A stretch of DNA of 64,000 nt from Viridibacillus sp050278625 (lineage in GTDB: Bacteria; Bacillota; Bacilli; Bacillales_A; Planococcaceae), in contig NZ_JBNNTI010000002.1 in assembly GCF_050278625.1 (NCBI RefSeq), forward strand, positions 62,001-126,000, written 5' to 3'. Every line of letters begins with the position of its first letter. Position 1 is the stretch's first letter. The translations under genes and the position numbers were made by a program. A model generated the notes under the pieces. That model saw only the letters and a program-made list of their open reading frames with translations, did no database searches and was not told the DNA's origin. Shown piece by piece: positions 34,115-42,394 of this stretch.

Positions 34115-34969
34115 TTAAGATTCATAGATGTAAAAGCCACGTCCTGATTTCTTACCTAACCATCCTGCTTTCACGTATTTACGTAATAGTGGGCATGGAC
34201 GGTACTTGCTGTCTCCAAAGCCTTCGTATAAAGTTTCCATAATATAAAGGCAAGTATCTAAACCGATAAAATCTGCTAATGTTAAAGGTCCCATTGGATG
34301 ATTCATACCCAGTTTCATAACGTCGTCAATAGCTTCCTTTGTCGCTACACCTTCGTAAAGTGTATAGATGGCTTCATTAATCATCGGCATTAGAATACGG
34401 TTTGCAACAAACCCTGGAAAATCATTTACTTCAACTGGCACTTTTTCAAGTTTTTTTGTCATGTCTTCGATTGTTTGATAGACATCATCTGCAGTAGCTA
34501 AGCCACGAATAATTTCAACAAGCTTCATCACTGGTACAGGATTCATAAAATGCATCCCTATAACTTGCTCTGGACGATTAGTCACAGCAGCTAACTCTGT
34601 AATCGGTAATGATGAAGTATTTGAAGCTAAAATGGCATGTGCTGGTGCAATAGCGTCCAGTTGTTTGAAGATAGATTGTTTAATATCCATATTCTCAACA
34701 GCTGCTTCGATGACTAAATCAACATCATTGGCATCATTAATGTCTAGTGATTTTGTTAGACGGGCAAGAACTGCTGCTTTTTCGCTTTCGGTCATGCGCC
34801 CTTTTTCAACATTACGAGAGAGATTTTTTGTAATCGTACTTAAACCTCTAGCAAAAAACTCTTCCTTCATATCATTTAGTTTGACGTCAAATCCTGCTTG
34901 TGCACATACTTGTGCGATACCAGAGCCCATTTGACCTGCTCCAATGACCATTATTTTTTTAATACTCAT
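34115..34969 (-). CDS. mmgB: 3-hydroxybutyryl-CoA dehydrogenase
   Basis: This enzyme oxidises 3-hydroxyacyl-CoA with NAD(P) in beta-oxidation or butanoate metabolism. The 284-residue protein has the Rossmann loop VIGAGQMGSGIAQVCAQAG (about 7-25), HFMNPVPVMKLVEII with the catalytic His (about 138) and NDFPGFVANRILMPM. The start is ATG 34967-34969, nine bases after GGGGG; a longer frame of ten codons lacks a site. It overlaps the end of the thiolase gene by 11 bases, suggesting coupled translation. Confidence 0.94.
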   Translation of the reverse strand: MSIKKIMVIGAGQMGSGIAQVCAQAGFDVKLNDMKEEFFARGLSTITKNLSRNVEKGRMTESEKAAVLARLTKSLDINDANDVDLVIEAAVENMDIKQSIFKQLDAIAPAHAILASNTSSLPITELAAVTNRPEQVIGMHFMNPVPVMKLVEIIRGLATADDVYQTIEDMTKKLEKVPVEVNDFPGFVANRILMPMINEAIYTLYEGVATKEAIDDVMKLGMNHPMGPLTLADFIGLDTCLYIMETLYEGFGDSKYRPCPLLRKYVKAGWLGKKSGRGFYIYES

Positions 34970-36182
34970 TACTCGAATCCCCCTTTTTTGGTACTTCAAT
35001 CATAATGGCATCTCCTTGGCCTCCACCTGAACAAATAGCTGCAATACCGATACCACCGCCACGACGCTTTAGTTCATAAGCTAGCGTAAGAATAATTCGT
35101 GCACCCGATGCCCCAATTGGATGCCCTAATGCTACAGCTCCACCATTTACATTAACTTTCTCTGCATCTAGCTCTGCAATTTGATTACTTGCTAGAGCAA
35201 CAGCTGCAAATGCTTCATTAATTTCAAATAAATCGATTTCTTGTAATGTTTTCCCTGTCTTTTCTAAAATTTTGTTGATGACTAAGCCTGGTGTTTGAGG
35301 GAAATGCTGTGGCTCAACGCCAACTTCTGCATGCCCTAAAATATAGGCAAGTGGTGTATGGTCTTCTGCTTTAGCACGTTTTTCATTCATAAGAACTAAA
35401 GCACATGCGCCATCATTAATACCCGGTGCATTCCCTGCTGTGATTGTACCTTCAGTCGTAAATGCAGCTCTAAGTTTTGCTAAAGATTGTAGTGACGTAT
35501 CTCTTCTTGGCGCTTCATCCGTATCTATTTCTATCGGATTTCCTTTGCGCTGAGGAATCGCCACAGACACAATTTCTTCTGCAAATTTGCCAGCGTCTAT
35601 CGAATCTAAAGCGCGTCTATGACTGCGATACGCCCACTCATCTTGCTCTAGCCTTGAGAGTGAAAAGTCTTTTGCCGTGCTATCACCGTATGTCCCCATA
35701 TGTACATGTTGTGGATCGAATGCGCAAGATAATCCATCATATACCAGGCCATCTATCATAGTTGCATCTCCCATGCGTAAGCCAAACCTTCCTTTTGGTA
35801 AATAGTAAGGCGCATTTGACATTGACTCCATGCCTCCAGCTACGATAACTTCCTCGTCCCCTAAACGAATCAGTTGATCAGCTAGTGTCACACTACGTAG
35901 TCCTGAAGCACAGACCTTATTAATCGTTTCTGTTTTCACTGACCATGGAATTCCTGCTTTTGAAGCAGCTTGGCGAGACGGTATTTGACCTTGCCCTGCT
36001 TGTAATACATTTCCCATAATAACTTCATCTACTTGTTGTGGTAGGACTTTTGCTCTTTGCAAGGCCGCTTGAATTGCAACTCCTCCTAAATCACTTGCAG
36101 TAAGAGTACTTAATGCTCCACCAAATTTCCCAAAAGCTGTTCGCGCACCACCTAAAATCACCGTTTTTGTCAAATCAGACAC
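34959..36182 (-). CDS. mmgA: Acetyl-CoA acetyltransferase (thiolase)
   Basis: Thiolase cleaves or forms acetoacetyl-CoA. The 407-residue protein has the acylated Cys in INKVCASGLRSV (about 85-96), a second active-site region GNAPGINDGACALVL, NEAFAAVAL and the C-terminal His/Cys motifs GGAVALGHPIGASGARI and ICSGGGQGDA. It is the first gene of the leftward mmgA-mmgB-mmgC-acdA-tetR-icmF unit. A perfect match to the CcpA cre consensus and a TetR-type operator lie upstream. Gene order recalls the sigma-E-controlled mmg operon of B. subtilis. Confidence 0.93.
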   Translation of the reverse strand: MSDLTKTVILGGARTAFGKFGGALSTLTASDLGGVAIQAALQRAKVLPQQVDEVIMGNVLQAGQGQIPSRQAASKAGIPWSVKTETINKVCASGLRSVTLADQLIRLGDEEVIVAGGMESMSNAPYYLPKGRFGLRMGDATMIDGLVYDGLSCAFDPQHVHMGTYGDSTAKDFSLSRLEQDEWAYRSHRRALDSIDAGKFAEEIVSVAIPQRKGNPIEIDTDEAPRRDTSLQSLAKLRAAFTTEGTITAGNAPGINDGACALVLMNEKRAKAEDHTPLAYILGHAEVGVEPQHFPQTPGLVINKILEKTGKTLQEIDLFEINEAFAAVALASNQIAELDAEKVNVNGGAVALGHPIGASGARIILTLAYELKRRGGGIGIAAICSGGGQGDAIMIEVPKKGDSSNEY

Positions 36183-36197
36183 CCCTTGTCTTTATTA

Positions 36198-36212
36198 TGC
36201 ATACGCTTACAT
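36198..36212 (-). promoter_or_regulatory. CcpA binding site (cre) upstream of mmgA
   Basis: On the minus strand ATGTAAGCGTATGCA fits the cre consensus WTGNAANCGNWNNCW at every position. It lies 16 bases before the mmgA start codon, downstream of the candidate promoter, a position where CcpA would block transcription. The B. subtilis mmg operon is also under catabolite repression. Confidence 0.78.
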
Positions 36213-36243
36213 TATTCTTTTCAAAGTAAACGAGAGCTCATTT

Positions 36244-36270
36244 ATTCTATTCGACTGAACGCTCGCTCAA
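36244..36270 (-). promoter_or_regulatory. mmgA promoter with embedded palindromic operator
   Basis: TTGAGC (minus, 36265-36270) and TAGAAT (36244-36249) lie 15 bases apart; TTGTTG slightly upstream would give 18. The imperfect palindrome TGAACGCTCGCTCA (36256-36269) sits between the boxes. The same upstream context (TTTTGTTGA) and a palindrome in the same place occur at the fadF promoter, so a shared TetR-family repressor is likely. Confidence 0.6.
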
Positions 36271-36281
36271 CAAAATTTTAG

Positions 36282-36314
36282 AAAAAAAGAGAGCGTCTAG
36301 AACTCTCTTTTTCA
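36282..36314 (-). terminator. Rho-independent terminator of fadF
   Basis: AAAAAGAGAG (36284-36293) and CTCTCTTTTT (36303-36312) form the stem; on the minus strand it is followed by a long T run. It lies 43 bases after the fadF stop codon. Confidence 0.88.
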
Positions 36315-36356
36315 CTTAGTAATATTGTACATAATCACCAATTCCAACACAATTAA

Positions 36357-38513
36357 TTATTGGCTAATTGGTTCCTCAACAACTTCTTCTACTGGTGGTT
36401 TATATTCGCCACACACTGATTTCTCTAGTAATTCAGCAATATCATATGTGCCAACCTGCTCTTCAACTTCTTTCGCTTTCGTACCATCTGAAAGCATTGT
36501 TAAACAGTACGGACAACCTGATGAAATCATCGTTGGATTAACTGCAAGTGCTTGCTCAGTTCTCGCAACATTCACGCGATTACCAACATGCTCTTCCATC
36601 CACATTAAGCCCCCGCCAGCTCCACAACACATACCAGTTTCACGATTACGTTCCATCTCAACTAACTTAACACCTGGAATAGCTTTTAAGATTTCACGTG
36701 GTGGATCATAAACATCGTTGTAACGGCCTAAGTAACATGAATCATGGAATGTAATAGTTTCTTCAATTGCGAATTGCGGTTTAAGACGACCTTGTTTTAC
36801 CAAGTCATAAAGTAATTCTGTATGGTGATATACTTCACCCGTCCAACCAAAGTCACTATATTCATTTTTGAAAATATTATATGCATGTGGATCAATCGTT
36901 ACTAATCTAGTAATACCTGTTTTTTCAAATTCACTAATATTAGCTGTTGCTAACTCTTGGAATAAGAATTCATTACCAAGACGACGTGGTGTGTCTCCTG
37001 AATTCTTTTCTTTGTTACCTAAAATCGCAAACTTCACTCCAGCTTCGTTCATCAACTTAGCAAAAGATAATGCAATTTTTTGTGAGCGATTATCAAATGA
37101 TCCCATAGAACCAACCCAGAATAAGTACTCGAACTCCTCACCGGCTTTTGATACTTCTTTCACCGTTGGAATATGAACATCCGGACGAGCATCGCGCCAG
37201 TTTTCTTTTTCTTTGCGGTTAATCCCCCACGGATTTCCTTGTCTTTCGATGTTTGTCATTGCGCGTTGTGCGTCTGGATTTACACGTCCTTCTGTCATGG
37301 TCAAATAACGACGAAGGTCAATAATTTTATCTACGTGCTCATTCATTACTGGACACTGGTCTTCACAGTTACGGCAAGTTGTACAAGCCCAAATTTCTTC
37401 TTCAGTGATAACATCTCCAATTAATGATGGACTATAAACATCTTCAATTACAGCCCCCTCTGCTCCAGCTGCAAGAGCTAACTGATTTCCTTTTGCTTTG
37501 TTGAACATAAATGATGGTACCCATGGTTGTTGACGTGTTGCAACGGCACCAGTAAATGTTAAGTGGTCTCTTAATTTTGTAATTAAGTCCATTGGTGACA
37601 GCATTTTTCCTGTACCACTTGCTGGACACATATTCGTACAGCGGCCACATTCTACACAAGCATACAAATCAATTAGTTGAAGTTGTGTGAAATCTGTAAT
37701 TTTCCCAACACCAAACGATGGAATTTCTTCTTCTCCATCCTCCCCTTCTTCTTCCATCTCTTCAAAGTTAATAGGCGTTAGCTTACCAACATGATCTAAG
37801 CGGTTGAAGTAAACATTTACTGGACCTGCGATTAAATGCGCGTGTTTTGATTGTGGTACATATACTAAAAAAGTTAAAAGAATTAATAAGTGGATCCACC
37901 ACATAACAAAGAACACAACAGCTGCAGCTGTAGGTGGCAAAAACCCAAAGACTGTAGCAATAGATGAAGCAATGGGCTCTGACCAAGATGCAGCGTGGTC
38001 ATGCCAAATCATACCCATACCATTACCTGCTAGAACTGTAACCATCAATCCACCGATAAAGATTAATACTAATCCTGATTTAAAACCACGCTTTAAGCGT
38101 ACAAGCTTTTCAATATAGCGACGGTAAAACGCCCAAACAACAGCTACTAAGATTACTAAAGACACAATCTCCTGCAAGAATGTGAAATACGGATATACCG
38201 GGCCTAAAGGTAAGTGTGACCCCGGTTTTAATCCTTTCCAGATGAAATCAATTGCGCCTAGTTGAACTAGTATGAAGCCATAGAAAAACATAACGTGGAT
38301 AACACCACTTTTTTTATCTTTTAATAGCTTCTTCTGACCAAATACATACACCCAAATTTTGTGTAAACGTGCTTTAACATCATTGTCAAATTCTACTTGT
38401 TTCCCCATTTTGACGAATTTATAGCGCGTCTTTAACAAGTAACTGAATAAAAATAAACCATAAGCTACTACTACTAAAAATAGTATCCAGTTTGCAATTA
38501 ACAATGGATTCAT
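36357..38513 (-). CDS. fadF: Membrane iron-sulfur reductase FadF (heterodisulfide reductase-like)
   Basis: This 718-residue protein probably takes electrons from acyl-CoA dehydrogenases, through electron-transfer flavoprotein, into the menaquinone pool. The N-terminal third has about five or six membrane helices (from MNPLLIANWILFLVVVAYG). Two 4Fe-4S motifs follow, CVECGRCTNMCPASGTG (about 282-298) and CTTCRNCEDQCPVM (about 370-383), then two CCG domains, one with CCGAGGGLMWME. The ATG at 38511-38513 follows GAGGGGG by seven bases and is preferred over one eight codons upstream. Its promoter carries an operator like that of mmgA. Confidence 0.9.
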   Translation of the reverse strand: MNPLLIANWILFLVVVAYGLFLFSYLLKTRYKFVKMGKQVEFDNDVKARLHKIWVYVFGQKKLLKDKKSGVIHVMFFYGFILVQLGAIDFIWKGLKPGSHLPLGPVYPYFTFLQEIVSLVILVAVVWAFYRRYIEKLVRLKRGFKSGLVLIFIGGLMVTVLAGNGMGMIWHDHAASWSEPIASSIATVFGFLPPTAAAVVFFVMWWIHLLILLTFLVYVPQSKHAHLIAGPVNVYFNRLDHVGKLTPINFEEMEEEGEDGEEEIPSFGVGKITDFTQLQLIDLYACVECGRCTNMCPASGTGKMLSPMDLITKLRDHLTFTGAVATRQQPWVPSFMFNKAKGNQLALAAGAEGAVIEDVYSPSLIGDVITEEEIWACTTCRNCEDQCPVMNEHVDKIIDLRRYLTMTEGRVNPDAQRAMTNIERQGNPWGINRKEKENWRDARPDVHIPTVKEVSKAGEEFEYLFWVGSMGSFDNRSQKIALSFAKLMNEAGVKFAILGNKEKNSGDTPRRLGNEFLFQELATANISEFEKTGITRLVTIDPHAYNIFKNEYSDFGWTGEVYHHTELLYDLVKQGRLKPQFAIEETITFHDSCYLGRYNDVYDPPREILKAIPGVKLVEMERNRETGMCCGAGGGLMWMEEHVGNRVNVARTEQALAVNPTMISSGCPYCLTMLSDGTKAKEVEEQVGTYDIAELLEKSVCGEYKPPVEEVVEEPISQ

Positions 38514-38600
38514 AACATTTCCCCCTCTATGATGCACGATTGTTACATTTCGCTAAAACACACGCTAAGTGAATTACCATGAAATGTATATGTTGTAACC

Positions 38601-38630
38601 ATTGTAAAATATGAATGATCATTCAGTCAA
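38601..38630 (-). promoter_or_regulatory. fadF promoter with a perfect TetR-type operator in the spacer
   Basis: TTGACT (minus, 38625-38630) and TACAAT (38601-38606) are 18 bases apart. The spacer contains the perfect 14-base palindrome TGAATGATCATTCA (38612-38625). Its half-sites TGAATGA/TCATTCA equal those of the B. subtilis FadR box, although the extra central bases of that box are missing. Repression by the TetR regulator at 31.2 kb is inferred. The remaining 200 bases up to the cblS terminator are AT-rich with nothing recognised. Confidence 0.78.
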
Positions 38631-38829
38631 CAAAATTCGTAGAATTCATAATTTTAAGTTTATGTATAATTTCACACAAAACCCCCTTTGTCTTGTTGTT
38701 TATACACAATTCTCAAAGTTTATTAAAAATTCTAGCATATTTACTGATATTTTACATGCGAATTCAGAATTTTCATCAAAATAACTAATGTTTTATAAAA
38801 TTCACTAGCGATTTATTCTATTAAAGTAC

Positions 38830-38877
38830 AAAAAAAGACTAACCAATTACTGTTTAAGTAATTGGTTAGTCTTTTTT
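38830..38877 (-). terminator. Terminator of the cobamide operon
   Basis: GACTAACCAATTAC (38837-38850) and GTAATTGGTTAGTC (38858-38871) form a 14-base-pair stem with T runs on both strands. It directly follows the cblS stop codon. Confidence 0.94.
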
Positions 38878-39555
38878 TCATTTAAAAACTATAGGTTCTA
38901 ACAATGGTCCAAAATGTTGTTCTGCCGATTCTACATGTTCTTCAGAAATACCTAGTAAAATTACTGTCGCTGGGCCAGCTGTTTTTTTAACTTCTAATGA
39001 GCTCGAGATTGCAACATCTCCAAGCAATTTTTTAATTTCAGAAAGAATTCCCTTTGATCCGACTGGCCAAATACGCCCTATCAAATTTGTATCGATTGCT
39101 TTTTTCACTAATAATAAATTGGCAATATACTCGGGGTGCTCCAGTAATTCATACCCAACTAACGGTTTACCATATGTAAACCATTGAAGCGTATTGACAT
39201 CCGCTAAAGGTCTAACCGGAGCTCCTATCATTGTAATGGCAACTCCAGATTGCAAAGTAGGCATATTCGTTTCTGAACTGCCTTTGATTGGTGGCACAGG
39301 TAGACTTAACTCATCGAATAGCCAAGTAATACCTTTCACATAACGTCCCCAGCTCGCTTCACTACTGAAATTATGCATAACTATTGCTTCAGGTTCTGCG
39401 CCAGCTGCCCATTGCTCTAGTAATGTTACACGAGAGGAATAATAACTTGTTACATCATCCGGCACCTGAACGACATCTTGCTCTTTTTCTCCAATCGCTC
39501 CGGAATTATCAGTTGTTACGATAAAGCCATTCGATAATCGCATCGCATTTCTCAT
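38878..39555 (-). CDS. cblS: Alpha-ribazole kinase
   Basis: CblS phosphorylates alpha-ribazole to alpha-ribazole phosphate, replacing CobT in bacteria that import the lower-ligand nucleoside. The 225-residue protein begins RLSNGFIVTTDNSGAIGEKE, which is the AIR-synthase-like N terminus of the family, and has VMHNFSSEASWGRYVKG and GVAITMIGAPVRP. The call rests on resemblance to the Listeria and Geobacillus CblS family and on the adjoining cblT gene and cobamide operon. GAGGCAC precedes the ATG. It is the last gene of the operon. Confidence 0.85.
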   Translation of the reverse strand: MRNAMRLSNGFIVTTDNSGAIGEKEQDVVQVPDDVTSYYSSRVTLLEQWAAGAEPEAIVMHNFSSEASWGRYVKGITWLFDELSLPVPPIKGSSETNMPTLQSGVAITMIGAPVRPLADVNTLQWFTYGKPLVGYELLEHPEYIANLLLVKKAIDTNLIGRIWPVGSKGILSEIKKLLGDVAISSSLEVKKTAGPATVILLGISEEHVESAEQHFGPLLEPIVFK

Positions 39556-39558
39556 TTT

Positions 39559-40038
39559 TTAATGTGCCTCTTTTCTTTGAAAGGCACGAGATAACACGGG
39601 CATTACAACTGCAGCAATTACTACGTTTAACAGCGTTGTCATTAATAGTAATGGCACTATTGAAAAGAAAAATTCTGGTGAATTCAGCCAGTAAAATGGT
39701 AAAGGAGCCAAAATTCCGTTAGTAAAAACGGCGAAAATCCATTTTGAATATTTTCTCCCCGCATTATGAAGCTTAGCAAAGCCCCATAATATGATGAACA
39801 TTTCTACAGCAATAAAGATATGCAATGGACCAAGGAATGAACCACCCGTCATCGCTGAAATTAGATGACCAATTGCTGCTGCTGTACCTGCTGCTACTGG
39901 TGGTAAAAAAACTGCACCTAGAAAAGCGGGAGCAGAATCGAGTGCCATAGATCCCATACCGCCAGGCACTTTAATCATTGCTCCAACTGCACATAGAGCT
40001 GCAATCATTGATGTTAAAGTTAAAGTTTTAAGTTTCAT
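39559..40038 (-). CDS. cblT: Alpha-ribazole transporter (ECF substrate-binding component)
   Basis: A 159-residue protein with five or six membrane helices, of the type used as substrate-specific S component in ECF transporters. It starts MKLKTLTLTSMIAALCAVGA and contains a small-residue-rich middle AAGTAAAIGHLISAMTGGSF. Position three bases before cblS and inside a riboswitch-controlled cobamide operon identifies it as CblT, which brings in alpha-ribazole. The shared ECF energising module is not in the window. Confidence 0.85.
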   Translation of the reverse strand: MKLKTLTLTSMIAALCAVGAMIKVPGGMGSMALDSAPAFLGAVFLPPVAAGTAAAIGHLISAMTGGSFLGPLHIFIAVEMFIILWGFAKLHNAGRKYSKWIFAVFTNGILAPLPFYWLNSPEFFFSIVPLLLMTTLLNVVIAAVVMPVLSRAFQRKEAH

Positions 40039-40048
40039 AATTAATCAT

Positions 40049-40645
40049 TCATTCCTTTGCTTTTTTTGAACGCCCACCATCTTTAAATACCTTTGCACTA
40101 CGAACATATTCAGTATCTGGTACATTTAAACGTGCATTTACTACGCGTGCCGCTGCAAATAAATAATCAGATAAACGGTTTAAATAACGCTGAACCACTA
40201 ATGGTACATCGCCCTCTTCAGATTCTTTTAGTAAAGTAACCATTTGACGCTCTGCTCGACGAGTAATTGTACGTGCAATGTGTAAGGTAGCAGCTGCAGG
40301 TGAGCCACCTGGTAAAATAAATCTTTCAAGTAATGGTGGTTCATCCATTAATACATCAATACGTTTTTCCATAACTTCTATAGGTCCATCTGTCATTTTG
40401 TAATGACGCTCCTTCATAACATTAGCAAGGTCCCCACCACAGTCGAATAATTCGTTTTGCATTGCTTCTAAATCTTCTAATATATCTTTAAAAATCGCAG
40501 GGTCTAACTCAGTCATTGCCTTACCGATAAATGAATTTAATTCATCAATTGTGCCATATGTTTCAACACGTTGACTGTCTTTGTCCACGCGTGCTCCGAT
40601 AATACTAGTTTTCCCCTTGTCACCTGTACGTGTGTATAAATTCAT
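40049..40645 (-). CDS. pduO: Cob(I)alamin adenosyltransferase, PduO type
   Basis: This enzyme transfers the adenosyl group from ATP to cob(I)alamin or cobinamide, making the active coenzyme. The 198-residue helical trimer-forming protein has the N-terminal ATP-binding TRTGDKGKTSIIGARVDKDS, the motif ITRRAERQMV (about 132-141) and NRLSDYLFAAARVVN near the C terminus, all typical. Length is normal. Its product is required by CbiZ and CbiB reactions and finally by IcmF, encoded 9 kb away. Confidence 0.94.
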   Translation of the reverse strand: MNLYTRTGDKGKTSIIGARVDKDSQRVETYGTIDELNSFIGKAMTELDPAIFKDILEDLEAMQNELFDCGGDLANVMKERHYKMTDGPIEVMEKRIDVLMDEPPLLERFILPGGSPAAATLHIARTITRRAERQMVTLLKESEEGDVPLVVQRYLNRLSDYLFAAARVVNARLNVPDTEYVRSAKVFKDGGRSKKAKE

Positions 40646-40666
40646 CTCTCGTCCTTCTTTCCTTTA

Positions 40667-41068
40667 TTATTTTATTGTTTCAGCTATACCATACCAAATA
40701 CGTGTTATTTGTGGGCTAATTTTAAATAACCCCTGATAAAATCTTCCACAAACATCACGGATCTTACGTGTATTAGCATCAATTGGGACAACGCCTCTAC
40801 CCATTTCTGTAACAATAACAATAAGTTCCTTCTCAGTACCTAACACTTGCAGTCGCTGTAATAATTCCGAAGCTAACGTATCCTCAGCTACACCTAAATG
40901 TTCTGCCACTACATTTTCAAGACCTGAGACAACAATTGTCGAAGCTTCTGGCGCAGACATTGGTAACTCACTTTCTAGCCAAGCAATATCTTTTTTCCCC
41001 TGCTCTTCTAGCCAGTTTCTTACATAGTCCCTTTTACCATTATAGGCTCCACCGATAAAAACGTGCAT
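40667..41068 (-). CDS. Short CobU-like protein with altered P-loop
   Basis: A 133-residue protein resembling the adenosylcobinamide kinase/guanylyltransferase family but about 50 residues shorter than CobU. The start HVFIGGAYNGKRDYVRNWL looks like a P-loop in which the usual Ser/Thr after GK is Arg. The later EMGRGVVPIDANTRKIRDVCG corresponds to the CobU motif with GIVP and the FRD..GR segment. GAGGAGGG before the ATG supports the start; the gene overlaps the end of cobC by 49 bases. A full CobU lies in the same operon, so this copy may be regulatory, a specialised enzyme or decaying. Confidence 0.65.
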   Translation of the reverse strand: MHVFIGGAYNGKRDYVRNWLEEQGKKDIAWLESELPMSAPEASTIVVSGLENVVAEHLGVAEDTLASELLQRLQVLGTEKELIVIVTEMGRGVVPIDANTRKIRDVCGRFYQGLFKISPQITRIWYGIAETIK

Positions 41069-41619
41069 CGCTGTCCCTCCTCGAACTCTTTTTTCGTTGA
41101 CCAGTGTAAAAGATATCGCTCATCATGAGAAACTTGCCATTCCCAAAATGTTTTTTCCTCTGGTGCGAATTGCATTAGCAAAGCTCTAATTGAACCTCCA
41201 TGCGCAACTATCCTATAAAACGACATATCATTTGGCAAAGATTTTATGGCTTCTATCACACGAAACATGACTTGCGGTAATGTCTCACCATTTGGTGGTG
41301 CCAAATCATATGGATTGTCAATCCAATTGCGATATGCTTGTAAAGCTTTTAACTGTTCATAGGTTTTGCATTCAAAATCACCGAAATGACTTTCACGAAA
41401 ACCACTATTTTCAATGTAAGTAGCATTTGGAAAATAACAAGCAGCTGTTTCCTTACAACGTTTTAAATCACTTCCGAAAACAGTTGTCGCCAATCCATCT
41501 ATGACCGGCAAATTTTGATTAGGAATAATCGGCTCATCCGTCCAGCCAAGATACTTTTTTTCGACATTACTTTTAGTTTTAGCGTGACGCATTAACTCAA
41601 TAGTAATAGCGTAATCCAT
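41020..41619 (-). CDS. cobC: Alpha-ribazole phosphatase (histidine phosphatase family)
   Basis: CobC removes the 5' phosphate in the last stages of nucleotide-loop assembly. The 199-residue protein has the branch-1 histidine phosphatase motif IELMRHAKTKSNVE (about 7-20), a second conserved region SDLKRCKETA, and the second catalytic His in RIVAHGGSIRALL (about 145). Family assignment is clear; the substrate is inferred from the operon. It overlaps cobS by 28 bases and the short CobU-like gene by 49, tight packing typical of this operon. Confidence 0.87.
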   Translation of the reverse strand: MDYAITIELMRHAKTKSNVEKKYLGWTDEPIIPNQNLPVIDGLATTVFGSDLKRCKETAACYFPNATYIENSGFRESHFGDFECKTYEQLKALQAYRNWIDNPYDLAPPNGETLPQVMFRVIEAIKSLPNDMSFYRIVAHGGSIRALLMQFAPEEKTFWEWQVSHDERYLLHWSTKKEFEEGQRCTFLSVEPIMVKGTM

Positions 41620-42368
41620 AAAATGGCCTCCATTCCTTCTATAAAGCCGCCAAGTAAATCACCTGAGCTTCCACGAAAATTGCGCACGGTCCAAATTTTA
41701 TAAAGACCTGACGCAACAACTACAATCACAAATAATATAAGAGATAAGATGATATCCTGACTCCACCAAATTATGAGAGGTAACCCAATAAACATAGATA
41801 CACATGTCATAACAAGAAATTGTGGTACATATAATTTTTCTTTAAAAAAGTATGCAAGTCCTTTTTCTTTTGAACATTTTGTTTGGATAAAATATAAGGA
41901 CATTCCCAGCCGTGCTAGAAATGGTACAGCCACGATCCATATTATAGAAAGTCCACCTTTTCCAATCAATTCGGCTAAGAAGAAAATTTTCGTTAGTACT
42001 AAAAACACCAAAGACATCGCACCAAAAGCACCTATCCGAGGATCATCTAAAATTTCAAGTCGCTTCTCTGTATCACGATATGAAAAAAAGGCATCTCCCA
42101 TATCTACCCAACCATCTAAATGCAATCCTCCTGTACAAATGATAAATCCAACAACAAGTAAAAATGCTGTTAGTAATGGACTTATATCCGTCCAATTTTG
42201 CAAACTATAAAATACAGTAGCTATGACTGCACCCATACAAGCACCTAACCATGGTAAAAATGAGAACATCCCCGTTATCGTCGGCTTTGTAAGTGGTAAT
42301 TCCTTTTGTACAGGCACGATGGTGAAAAATTGAAAGGCAAGTAAAATACTGTGAATAATCGTGCGCAA
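41592..42368 (-). CDS. cobS: Adenosylcobinamide-GDP ribazoletransferase (cobalamin synthase)
   Basis: CobS joins adenosylcobinamide-GDP and alpha-ribazole (phosphate) at the membrane. The 258-residue protein has about six membrane helices and the signature GGLHLDGWVDMGDAFFS (about 82-98) with the Asp residues that bind metal, and the C-terminal FRGSSGDLLGGFIEG. Length is normal. It lies between cobU and cobC. Confidence 0.94.
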   Translation of the reverse strand: MRTIIHSILLAFQFFTIVPVQKELPLTKPTITGMFSFLPWLGACMGAVIATVFYSLQNWTDISPLLTAFLLVVGFIICTGGLHLDGWVDMGDAFFSYRDTEKRLEILDDPRIGAFGAMSLVFLVLTKIFFLAELIGKGGLSIIWIVAVPFLARLGMSLYFIQTKCSKEKGLAYFFKEKLYVPQFLVMTCVSMFIGLPLIIWWSQDIILSLILFVIVVVASGLYKIWTVRNFRGSSGDLLGGFIEGMEAILWITLLLLS

Positions 42369-42394
42369 AAGAATATTCCCCTTTCTAAATTGGA

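Noticed and set aside
37444..37659. Cys-rich minus-strand frame inside fadF
   Set aside because: Out-of-frame shadow of the fadF iron-sulfur motifs.
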